A DNA stretch of 64,000 nt from Fagopyrum homotropicum (taxonomy: Eukaryota; Streptophyta; Magnoliopsida; Caryophyllales; Polygonaceae). The translations under genes were made by a program, and so were the position numbers. The stretch spans positions 10,880,001-10,944,000 of the forward strand of contig BSWB01000008.1 of assembly GCA_033239125.1 (NCBI GenBank), written 5' to 3'. Each line of letters begins with the position of its first letter. Position 1 is the first letter of the stretch. Below the pieces are notes generated by a model. It saw only the letters and a program-made list of their open reading frames with translations, was not told the origin of the DNA and made no database searches. Of the stretch, positions 8,847-19,717 are shown in pieces.

Positions 8847-11521
8847 TATAACACCCCGAATCCTAGAGGACTCGAAATGCTACGAGCTGGGACCTTACAA
8901 TGGGTCCCGGCCCTTAGCTTGACAACAACTTCATCGGACCTTACAACATGACACAAATAAAAAGGCAAAACATAGAGTTTTATATCATGAGCGAAAGGAA
9001 AATTACAAATCTGAAAGCCATATAACCAAGTCTCAAAACCGAAATAACAACATCAGTCTCAACAGTCGTGAAATAAAAGATAACAGTCCCGGCCTATAAT
9101 GCATGGAACCCCGGCTGCCCACTACCGCCGGATCACTCGATCGGCTCCCTAACCTACAAGGCATCTACAAGCGGTATAAAACCGTTAGCTAACAATGTAT
9201 GCATAAGTATAAAGGTAAAAACACAAACACACAACATACACAATCAATATGCAACACTCATTTCTTTTTGTATCTTTAATTAAGTGATATGTCATTACTA
9301 ATGATAGTTATTTTGTGACACGAGGGATTTCTAAACCTCGCCCCTGTCCCCGTTTACCAACGCAGAATGGTACTAATGCATTTGACCGTCTACCTGACTG
9401 GGCTGGTCGCAGGGAACCTCCTAGACTCTCGCAAGAGCTAGATAGATGATGTCACGACCCATTATCATACACTTGGGTCAATTACACAATATACTAAAGT
9501 CGGCCTATTCCAGTTTCGTTATTTATCTTAACTAACAAACACCACTCATACACATCACACTCATGCAAGAAGCCAGCTATGTAAGTCTGTGGACTTACTA
9601 GAATCAAATCTCGACTCTCTCTTAACCACCACTCAATCGGTAACTGCAGAAACTCAGTTGCCTGTCAAAGGAGTCACGTGGGTCAACACATTTCCCTAGG
9701 TACTTAGAAGTGTAAAACTCCTAAGAAGTAAGATCCTATTTGTAGAAATTATAACAGTGCTTATTTAAGGTAAAATGACTATTTTACCCTTGGTCCCGGA
9801 ACTTCCAAAAACCCGGAATACGTACTTAAATTCTTACTTGAGGCTAATTAACCATATTCTACTTCCTAGGATGATTTTAGGTAAAACTTGAGAAACTACC
9901 CACTTTTCTATTTCCCGAAAAGTCACTAAGGTCCAACTACAGCTTCAAATATGAAATTAAAATAAACTTATAAAAATTCAGAAATAATTTATTAAATTAT
10001 CTATGACATCTTATCTACTCATAGGAGCAAGAATTTTTAAAACTGTTCAACCATTACTTCTACAAAAATCTTTAAAGTTGGCTACAACACTAAAAGTGTT
10101 CCCATACTTAGTCAAAATTCACTGTTGGAAAAACAGCTCAACTACTCTACTTTGTGACCCTATAAATTTCAATCCGACCGTTCATTTATTCTCAAATTTT
10201 AACACAGTAAACTATGTATATCCATCTATGATCTATCAAAAATTCAATGGTGGATCTTCGACCAATATTTTTAACATTGATTCACAACAGTGACCATTCT
10301 TAACCTACCGAACTAATGTTTAAGAAAAGTTTCTCACTTTTATTTTGGATGTTCACCTTTATAGCCACAACACACTCCTATAGGTCTCTAGTTCGAATCC
10401 TATTATCAGTATAACTCACCCTTTACACTACCCCTAAGTCCTTAGTTCGTATCTTTCAAGGCACCATCTAAACATCGACCTAAATCTAACATCCTAAGGT
10501 CTTTTCTAGTGCAGTCATCCTTGTATGCATACATGATTAATCTATCTGGTGTGCCAACTTATCATCATAGTGATTTTACTTACTGGACTGAATAGAAAGA
10601 GAACAACTAGGGTGTGGGAGACCAACCGAACATATGTAGAAACGAATGTTGTAAAGGTGCTCCTGGGGTCGACTAGGGTGTGCAGAACGTCCTCACTACT
10701 GTGCTGAAGGCCGTCCACAACTAGCCTTCAACTACCACTTCAAAAGGTCTCGTTCAGATGGGTAGGGATGACAGAATAGTGGGTGAAGAGAGGGTCGAAG
10801 GATTTAAACTCACCACAGCCGCTGTGTGAAGGAATGTGTGCAGAACGTGGGCAGTAGAAGGACAGCTTGGCTGCGTGAATCTGGAAGCAAGGAAGGATGA
10901 CTGGGCTACGTGAATCTGCAAGCAAGGAAGGACGCCTAGCTGCGTAAATCTGGAAGCAAGGAAGGACGTCTGGCTGCGTGAATCTGGAAGTAAGGAAGAA
11001 CGTTGCAGTTTCCTTCTCTTCTGGCGTGAATATAAGCTGTTACAGCTCTTTAATTATCTCATTTATGCAGTTGTTACCAGCAGATGGGGAGAGAGGGCAG
11101 CTGACGGTTCTGGCGTGAATTCCTTGGGTTGCTTCTGGCTGGGCTGAAGCAAGAGCTGGGCTGAGAGAGGAGCAGCTACATCTAGGTTGGCGGGTTATCT
11201 TCAGCAACAAAAATGGCAAGGAGTTGGGCTATCACAAGTTGTGTGGGCCTTGTCAATAGGTTGTCGGGCTTCGTCATGGTCTCGTCTCAGCCTTGTCATG
11301 ATCTCGTCTCAACCTTGTTATGATCTCGTCTCAGCCTTGTCGTTAAGAATTAATTATAAGAATTAGGGTTTGAAATAATTCTATCATTTTATGTGAATTA
11401 AATTCTACATAAAATGATAAAATTTGTCGAGAAAGAAATACTAGATAGAATGGGAAACCGTCAACGGCTCGAAGTCCGATTTGATTCGGAATTAAACGGA
11501 ATAAAAATTCCGGATATTACA
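8847..11521 (-). mobile_element. Tekay-like 3' LTR of element H, minus strand
   Basis: Read on the minus strand it starts TGTAATATCCGGAATTTTTA (11521) and ends GGGGTGTTATA (8847; the last CA has become TA). The start is homologous to the plus-strand LTR start at 23474. Next to its start (11522 onward) lies the reverse complement of the typical polypurine region, so this is a 3' LTR. At 2675 bp it is longer than most LTRs in the window. Small ORFs inside (for example 10003-10293) show no domains. Confidence 0.78.
11276..11341 (+). repeat. 22-bp tandem repeat, 3 copies, inside LTR of H
   Basis: Three copies of a 22-bp unit (ATGATCTCGTCTCAGCCTTG core), with 1-3 mismatches, at 11276-11297, 11298-11319 and 11320-11341. 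The related LTR at 23660-23800 has an expanded set of similar GACAAGGC / CATGAC units on the opposite strand. Confidence 0.8.
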
Positions 11522-11692
11522 TCAGTACCCCCTTAAAATAAGTTTCGTCCCGAAACATAGAACAAGGTACTTAATTAAACGACTTCCATAAATAAACTGG
11601 TATATCCTAGTCTCACTAAATTTTTATTCGTTTCCAAAACTTCTCTAACCCTATCAAAGCATAACGAAAAAAAATTGGTCGTTACATAGTTA
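11522..11692 (-). mobile_element. Truncated internal end and polypurine tract of element H
   Basis: On the minus strand this reads ...GTTTCGGGACGAAACTTATTTTAAGGGGGTACTGA before the LTR start, given here only as its key parts: the GGGACGAAACTTA block and the purine tract AAGGGGG. The same arrangement occurs at 37877 and 48269. The right end GTTACA at 11692 is followed by TAGTT, which also precedes the LTR at 8842-8846, so 8847-11692 may be one insertion with TSD TAGTT that lost most of its interior and its 5' LTR. Confidence 0.55.
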
Positions 11693-11997
11693 TATATATG
11701 TGTAGTATGTTAGTATCTTAGTAAGCATATTATATCCTTTAGCTAAGATAGCATGATACGATCATCGCTCCGTTGATAACACCTAAGTTGAATTCAAAGA
11801 GTGTCCATATGAGGATAGCATGCTCAGATTATTGATTTGAGTATTTTGTTGTGGCAAACACCCAGGTAACTCCTACGAATCTTCTGAAGAACGTCGAGAC
11901 AGAAGGGTGAGGATTACAAGATGACATTAACAACAATGAAAGCCAAATAAGAAGGAGATCTCGAGTCAACTCAAGCAAAACTGATTTAAAAGCCGCA
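11693..11997 (+). other. Remnant of element F interior, no gene
   Basis: AT-rich start continuing the leader of F, then unrecognised sequence up to the A1 target duplication CCGCA (11993-11997). No coding region recognised. It continues at 23248 on the far side of A1. Confidence 0.45.
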
Positions 11998-12342
11998 TGA
12001 TAACACGATTTATGACTTAGTTTTAGGTAATCATTTAGATAGATTTCTCACTCATTCATGCATGGTTTAGCACTAGTTCACGACGTTTTGCACTCAATTC
12101 ATGTATTTTGCCGAGATAGACGTCTACACGGACTTGTGCGCGTTTTATAGGTATTTCGGGAGATTTAGGAGCAAAACGATACGTTTGAGGATCGTTCATC
12201 TAGATGACACACCCTCGGACTCATTAGGACACAAGTTAAAGGCTAAGAAGGACTCATGGAGCCTTGCCAACACTTGCCATGCACCAAACCACAACTTAAT
12301 GATCCAAGGCGAAGTTTCTGCACAGAATCACGGTTCTCTGAC

Positions 12343-12360
12343 ATTCCACGGCCGTGGAAT
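12343..12360. promoter_or_regulatory. Perfect 18-bp palindrome upstream of A1 TATA box
   Basis: ATTCCACGGCCGTGGAAT lies 71 bp before the TATA box and is flanked by AATCACGG on the left and ACCGTGG on the right, giving an extended imperfect inverted repeat. The equivalent block in A2 (49190-49205) lies 77 bp before its TATA box. A binding site or a hairpin are both possible. Confidence 0.6.
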
Positions 12361-12431
12361 CAACCGTGGATTTTGCCAGATCCTTGTGACAGCTGTGCCA
12401 CGACTCTCATGGCCAGCTCATGCAAGTTTGT

Positions 12432-12439
12432 TATAAAAG
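12432..12439 (+). promoter_or_regulatory. TATA box of A1 5' LTR
   Basis: TATAAAAG in U3, about 435 bp from the LTR start. The copy in the 3' LTR is at 21841. Confidence 0.7.
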
Positions 12440-13838
12440 TGGTCCTTCATGGGCTGTGAGAGGCAGCTGGGAGTTTGGGGAGCAGCTCATCCATTATCCA
12501 TTTCTCTCTAACAAGAAAATATTCTCTCAACAAGAAGTTTTTCTAGGAAGGAAAGTGTCAAAGAGAAGAAGAAGAGCTCCATTGAAGAGGAGAAGAAGAA
12601 CACACACCATCACCACACTTGATAGTTTTGTAGTGAAGAGTCCCGGATTTTATTTCTAAGAGTTGTATGAATCATTGAACCTTCCTTTGGAAGGATTGTA
12701 AGTTGTTCTAATTCTATTTTCAGCTTGGTTTTGTTTTAGTTCACTTGTCCATCTCTTTTCCTTAATTATCTTGCAATGGATGTTATGATTTTATGTTTGT
12801 TTGTCTCGATTTCTATTATGAACGTTGTAGGCTAAATTGATGTGGTTCTAGGGTAAGGAAAGGATGGTTATGGCTAGGGCTATGATAGGAGGGATTAGAT
12901 TTACCTTTGGATGACTTGTGTTTATGAACGTAACTGCTGTTAGAAATCACGGGTAGTTCTTGTCTGACCACGGCCGTGGTTTAGGTAGAACAAACCGTGA
13001 TTTTCCCTGGTTCGAAGGGTCTTGCCTTAGATCAATAAAATGTGGAAATCCTAAGTGTTTGTTGAGTTCAATCTACCCTAGGGTAACCTAGTGTTAGTAA
13101 CTAAGTGTTAGGAAAGACTTACCCGGTAATCCTTGCTCTTAGGTTCTAAAGACAACAAACCTTAGGTAGTGGTGAGCCTAATAAGCCGCCATTGGATTAG
13201 ATGTGCTAGGATAGTTGTTTAGGACTTTCCTTTCCAAGACCTACCCGGTAAGGATAGGTTAGACCCCTAATTAACAATCCGGTTTGTGTAGAATTCCTAC
13301 CCTTAGGTTCTTAGAGACTTACCCGGTAATGAGACCTTAGGAGTGGACGAGTTGGACCATGAGACCTAACCGGTAATTGATCCCAATTTAGAAACACTTA
13401 ATCCCAACATATCATAGTTAATCCAAGGAACAAATAGATAACTTGAGTCCTATGCCATAACCGGAACTTCCAACCCCTAGAATCCGTCTTTTCTTTCTTT
13501 GATCATTGTCTTGCTTAGCTTGTTTATTTGTGTTGATTCCTAGTTTAGTTTGATTGTTTACTTTGCATGAATTGTGATCTTTGATTGAATAGCAAAAACC
13601 AACCAAAAACATTTGAGATTTTCTTTTCTTTATTTCCTTCTCTTCTTTCAACCTAGATCTTTACTAAATTCAATCAAAATTCGAATCAATTTCACCTTAG
13701 TCTTTGTGTTCGACCTCGGAATTCTAACCCTTCTACAAACGTCCCGTACACTGCGGGTTTCGCTAGGTAGATAGGAATTAGTTCGAGTTATAAATTTAAA
13801 ACCCATTTGCGCATCACGATCTTAGCGTAACAAGTTTT

Positions 13839-13856
13839 TGGCGCCGTTGCCGGGGA
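13839..13856 (+). promoter_or_regulatory. Primer-binding site of A1, tRNA-Asp
   Basis: TGGCGCCGTTGCCGGGGA is complementary to the 3' end of plant tRNA-Asp (GTC), the primer used by Athila elements. It lies 6 bp after the LTR. Confidence 0.93.
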
Positions 13857-13973
13857 CTAGGTCTAGATTGAGTCATTTTGTGATTGATTATTAGTGTAGA
13901 TCTTTCTTGTTGCTTTTGATCTCTTTGTGGTTTGTGTCTTTGCTTTTCAGGACATCTATTACTCTTTAGGTGT

Positions 13974-16900
13974 ATGCGAAGATCTCGTGGCAAGGATTTA
14001 GCTCCATTCGATCCCGAACCAGAGAAAACCCTTCGATCTAGATCCAAGAGCATCCGAAAAGAGAAAGAGATGGCCGGTAGAAATCTCCAAGCTGAGTTAG
14101 ATGAAGCCTTAGAGCAAATAAGGCTAAGAGATGAGCTCTTGGAGGAGGAAAGGAGACTTGCCAATGAGAGGGAAGAGGAAACTAGGAGGGAGATTGAGGA
14201 GATTAAGCAAGCCCTTGTTCAAGGAGAACTTAATCGCCGACAACCTCCACCTCCTCCACCACAACCGCAGCCGGCGGCTAATGTTAGGGTTGTGCCCATT
14301 GCCATTGAAGAGCCACAAACCCTAGGGAGACGTATGGATCCGGCACAAAGAGCACACCGTCCGGGTGTGAACTTCGGAGATCCCGCAACCCACAATTATG
14401 AGCTCCGCCCTCAAGTTCTACAAATGATCCGGCATAATCAATTTGGAGGGATGGAAGGAGAGTCTCCTCATCAACACTTGATGAATTATGAGATCTTGAT
14501 GGAGACTCTTAGACCGCCAAGATTGGAGAGCAACAACCATAAGCTAAGGGCTTTCTCCTTCTCTCTTAAGGATAAGGCCTTAGCTTGGTATCAATCTATT
14601 CCACAAGGGCGAGTTGGTACTTGGGAGGAGATGACAACCGAGTTTTTGACTAAATTCTTCCCACCTTCCAAGACTACCGAATTAAGAGGGAAGATCAATG
14701 CCTTCGTGATGAAGGATAGAGAGAGTTTATTCAAGTCTTGGGAGAGGTTCAAAGATCTTCTCCTTGATTGTCCACACCATGGCATACCGAAAATTGAGCT
14801 ATTAGAGATCTACTTCAAAGGACTTGATGAAGATAGCCAATTCAAGCTCCAATCTCTTTCCGGTGGGACATTTATGGAGAAACATGTAGATGAAGCTTGG
14901 GAGTTTGTGGAGAAGCAAGCTCTAGTGATTGAGAAGTACTCCCATAGGAAGAGTGAAGGAAGAAAGGCGGGAGCTTATGAGGTGAGTGAAGTCACCATGA
15001 GCAATTTCAAGCTTGACGCCATCAACAACGAGTTGAAGTCCTTGAGGGAGTTGTGTACTACAACTTTGAAGAACCAAGCAACTCCTCAAGTGTTTCCACA
15101 AGCCAACTTGTCTTCCAAGGAGGAGGATGTGAATTACATGGGAAGAGGCAACTTCAACAATCACCAAGGCCCAAGGAGTTTTAACAACAACCGGCAATTC
15201 AACAATTACCGGCCCAACCACAACCATCCCGGATTTTCCTACTCTAACCCGGATGGAGCCTTGAACCCTTCCTCCTCCACAAGCACAACACCACCATCAA
15301 GAGCTTCACAAGAACCTCCACCCGGATTTACTCAACCTCCAAAGGATAGAACCGAAATAATGTTTGAGCAATTGCTTGGAAGGTTGAGTGGTCTTGAGAG
15401 CACGGTAACTTCAATTTCTAAGGCTCAGAAGGTTTTGGAAGCACAAGTATTCCAAAAAGCGAGTGAAGCCCATAGAGACCCGGGAAAGCTTCCCGGAAGG
15501 ACCGAAGACAACCCAAAAGGCCAAGTGTTGGCTATCACAACAAGGAGTGGGTTGAGTATGAGAGATCCTTTGCCCAAGGATGATGCTAAGGGAAAGCAAG
15601 TAGTGGTAGAAGAGGGAAGGTTGCAAGAAGATGGAAGCAAGAGCAAGGATGTAGAGCCAACCTATGTAGCACCGCCTCCATACAGGCCACCACTACCGTT
15701 CCCACAATCAAGAGCAAGAGCTCGTTTGGACAATCACTTTGGTAAGTTCCTTGAACTAATGTCCAAATTACATATTAACATTCCGTTCATGGATGCCATT
15801 TTAGGAATGCCGGCATATGGCAAGTTTTTGAAGGAAATACTCTCCAACAAAAGGAAGTTGGAGGAGTATGGGGAGATAAGAATGACCAAGCGATCCTCGG
15901 AATTGATCCAAACAATGAAGGAGGAGATGCCTCCCAAGCTAAGAGATCCGGGCTCTTTTTGTGTCCCAATAGGAGTGGGAGATGTGAAGTACGAAGCCCT
16001 TTGTGATCTTGGAGCAAGTGTAAGCATCATACCGCTTGCACTTTGCAACAAGGTTGGGCTAGGAGAGCCGAAACCGGTCAAGATGACCCTCTATATGGCG
16101 GATCGTTCTATCACTCATCCGGTTGGGATCCTAGAAGACATCCCGGTGCAACTAGGAGGATTCTATGTGCCAATCGATTTTGTAGTCTTGGACATTCCGG
16201 CGGATTATCCGGTTCCCATCATCTTAGGAAGACCCTTCCTAGCCACCTCCGGATGCCTAGTGGATTGCAAGAATGGAACTCTCTCCTTCAACATTGGAGA
16301 AGAGAACGTCAAGTTCAAGTTATCCACAATGACGAAAGGGCCAGCCCTTGATGAGGATCTCTTCAACATAGCCGAGCAAGAGGAATCTAGGGAAATTGTG
16401 AGCTCGATCTTGATCAAGGATCCCTTGGAGAAGGTTCTTACCTTAAGTATGATGGAAGAAGGTGTTGAGGAGGCCTGCAATGAAGAGATCAAGGCCTTGG
16501 AAGCATTGGAAGAGCAGCCAAGAGTTGGATTTGAAAGCCACGAAGAGGTGTTGAACAGCTGCAAGTTCCACGGTCGAGATTTATGTTCCACGACCGTCAA
16601 ACTTTCTGGACAACTCCGAGAAGCAAGCTTGGCAGGAACCACGGCCGTGGAAGTTGAACCAACCGTGATTCCGACCGTGGTTTTCCCTGGACCAGTCCTT
16701 GATGATGGTCAAGCTTTTAGGAGCCATGAGGAGTCTTCATTTGCTTTGGATTCATCTCATCCAACTTTATTTGGATCATCTTCAACCGATAAAGGTCCTC
16801 CTCAACTTGAATTCAAACCCCTCCCCTCTCATTTGAAATATGCATTTCTTGGTGAAAACTCTACATATCCTGTGATTGTTAATGCATGCTTGAGTGATGA

Positions 16901-19717
16901 TGAACTTGCTAAATTGTTGCATGAACTGAGGTTGCATAGGAAAGCCATTGGCTATACTATTGATGATTTGGTTGGCATTAAGCCTTCTTTGTGCATGCAT
17001 AAGATAATGATGGAAGATAACCATAAACCCTCTATTGAACATCAAAGGAGATTGAATCCTATAATGAAAGAGGTAGTCAAAAAGGAAATCATTAAGTTGC
17101 TGGATGCGGGAATTATCTACCCTATCTCGGATAGTAAGTGGGTTAGCCCCGTTCATGTAGTTCCTAAGAAGGGTGGGATGACTGTAATAACTAATGAGAA
17201 CAATGAACTAATCCCGACTAGGACGGTTACAGGGTGGAGAATGTGCATTGATTATAGGAAGTTGAACATGGCCTCTAGGAAAGATCACTTCCCTCTCCCC
17301 TTCATTGACCAAATGCTAGAAAGGTTAGCTCAACACTCTCATTTTTGCTATCTAGATGGCTATAGTGGATTCTTCCAAATCCCTATCCACCCCGATGACT
17401 AAGAGAAAACAACCTTTACATGTCCATGGGGTACCTTTGCATATAGGAGAATGCCATTTGGGTTGTGTAATGCACCCGCCACCTTCCAAAGGTGTATGAT
17501 GGCTATCTTTTCGGAATACATAGAAAATATCATGGAAGTGTTTATGGATGATTTCTCTGTTTATGGTTCCTCCTTTGATAATTGCTTGGCTAACTTGTCA
17601 TTGGTATTGCAAAGATGTGAGGAGACAAATCTTGTCTTGAATTGGAAAAAATGCCACTTCATGGTAAGTGAAGGCATTGTGTTAGGACACTTGGTGTCCA
17701 ACCGTGGCATTGAGGTTGATAGGGCCAAAATTGAAACGATAGAGAAGTTGCCGTCACCTACCTCGGTGAAGGGGGTAAGGAGTTTTTTAGGGCATGCCGG
17801 TTTCTACCGGAGGTTTATCCAAGATTTCTCTAAATTTGCTAAGCCTCTCACTAACCTACTAATGAAAGATGTTGATTTTGTCTTTTCCAAGGATTGTCTT
17901 GAGGCTTTTTGCAGGTTGAAGAACGCCTTGATCTCCGCACCTATCATGCAACCTCCGAATTGGAGTTTACCATTTGAGATCATGTGCGATGCAAGCGATG
18001 TAGCCGTAGGGGCTGTTTTGGGGCAAAGGAAAGAAGGGCGTACTCATGCTATTTATTATGCTAGCAAGACGCTAGATGATGCCCAACTCAATTATGCTAC
18101 CACCGAGAAGGAGTTGCTAGCGGTGGTGTATGCATTTGAGAAGTTCCGCTCATACCTTGTTGGAGCGAAGGTCATAGTTTATACGGATCATGCTGCGATC
18201 CGTTATCTACTTACAAAGAAGGATGCCAAACCAAGGTTGATTCGGTGGATCCTTCTTCTTCAAGAGTTTGATTTGGAAATACGAGATAAGAAGGGATCCG
18301 AAAACTCCGTGGCGGATCACCTTAGTAGATTGCCTCCATTAGAGCTTGGAAGAGATGACATTCCAATTGATGACTCATTCCGAGATGAGCAATTGCAAAT
18401 GGTGGAGGAATGCTTATTCCAAGTGTCTAGAGGAAATGAGCCATGGTATGCCGACATTGTGAACTACTTAGTGTGTGAGGAAGTGCCTCCCGGATTGACA
18501 TATGCACAAAGAAAGAAGTTCTTCAACGATGTGAGGCATTACTATTGGAGTGAGCCACTCTTGTTCAAGAAAGGCCCGGATGGAATGTTTAGAAGATGCA
18601 TACCGGAAGATGAAGTAGAGAGTGTGATCCGGCATTGCCACTCCTTACCATGTGGAGGCCATTCTAGCTCACACAAGACGTGTGCAAAGGTATTGCAATC
18701 CGGTTTTTATTGGCCTAACTTGTTTAAAGATGTGCAAGGTTTTGTAGCTGCGTGTGATGCTTGCCAAAGGACGGCAACATCTCAAGAAGGAATGAGATGC
18801 CCTTGAACAACATCCAAGAAGTCGAAATATTTGATGTGTGGGGTGTGGACTTCATGGGACCATTCCTTTCTTCATGTGGAAATCTCTTCATCCTATTGGC
18901 GGTGGACTATGTGTCAAGATGGGTGGAGGCAATCGCCTCTCCTACAAATGATGCCAAGGTGGTGGTGCGGTTCTTCAACCGGGTGATCTTCCCTAGGTTT
19001 AGAACACCAAGGGTGATCATTAGTGATGGAGGGAAGCACTTCACGAATAGGAATTTTGGAGCGCTTTTGGCCAAGTATGGGGTGACTCACAAGGTGGCAA
19101 CACCTTACCATCCCCAAACTAGTGGTCAAGTGGAGATTTACAACCGAGAGATCAAGGCCATCCTTGAGAAGACGGTGTCTAGGACTAGAAAGGATTGGGC
19201 TATGAGGCTAAATGATGCCTTATGGGCATATAGAACCGCCTTCAAGACACCGATTGGCACCACTCCCTACAAGTTGGTCTATGGCAAGTCTTGCCACCTT
19301 CCGGTAGAGATGGAGCATAGAGCTTATTGGGCCATTAAGTGGCTAAATTTTGATCTCAAGGCTGCGGGAGAAAAGAGATTGCTTGAATTGAATGCCCTCG
19401 AGGAGATCCGGTTGGACGCTTATGAGAATGCCCGGATTTACAAGGAGAGAACCAAAAGATGGCATGACAAGAGGATCATCCCCAAAGAGTTGAGTGAAGG
19501 AGATCTTGTCCTTCTCTTCAACTCAAGGCTAAGGCTCTTTCCCGGAAAGCTCAAATCAAGATGGACCGGGCCATATGTGGTGAAGAAAATCTTTTCCCAT
19601 GGAGCCATTGAGATAGGAGGGGAACATTGTGGGAACTTTAAGGTGAATGGGCACCGGTGGAAGAAGTATATCCCGGGAGCTCCGGTGGAAATAATTGCCC
19701 CACTTCACCTAGAGTAA
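13974..19717 (+). pseudogene. gag-pol: Athila gag-pol polyprotein of A1 (one stop, one frameshift)
   Basis: The start is the ATG at 13974 (MRRSRGKDLAPFDPEPEK), matching the A2 start; the upstream in-frame ATG at 13932 is not conserved in A2. Order: coiled-coil N-terminus, retrotransposon Gag domain about residues 190-320 (DKALAWYQSIP, FFPPSKTTELRGKI), an Asn-rich linker without a CCHC knuckle, protease with DLGAS near 677, RT about 1010-1240 (CIDYRKLN, FMDD near 1190), RNase H about 1330-1450 (CDAS, EKELLA, YTDHAA, VADHLSR) and integrase (HCHSLPCGGH...CDACQ finger, DFMGPF, ISDGGKHF, QTSGQVE core). It is broken by TAA at 17400-17402 (CAA in the family, a C-to-T change in RT) and by loss of one base near 18771 between integrase finger and core. 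A2 shares the same one-base loss. It cannot yield full Pol unless the stop and shift are bypassed. Confidence 0.93.

Larger units (their letters stand above)
11998..13832 (+). repeat. 5' LTR of A1
   Basis: 1835 bp, TGATAACACG ... TTAGCGTAACA. U3 has an 18-bp perfect palindrome at 12343-12360 and a TATA box at 12432-12439. R/U5 has a purine-rich AAGAAGAAGAG stretch, a second CCACGGCCGTGG block at 12968-12979, and many scattered ACCCGGTAA motifs (13120-13380). Confidence 0.95.

Noticed and set aside
10003..10293. 96-residue ORF
   Set aside because: AT-rich, inside the LTR of element H, no domain, not kept in the related LTRs.
12101..12436. 111-residue ORF in the A1 5' LTR, repeated at 21510-21845
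   Set aside because: It recurs only because LTRs are copies of one sequence. It spans U3 with the TATA-upstream palindrome, and in A3 and A2 the frame is broken or shifted, so no protein is supported.
13839..13856. tRNA-Asp gene fragment
   Set aside because: Only the 18 bp complementary to the tRNA 3' end are present, directly after an LTR; it is a primer-binding site.
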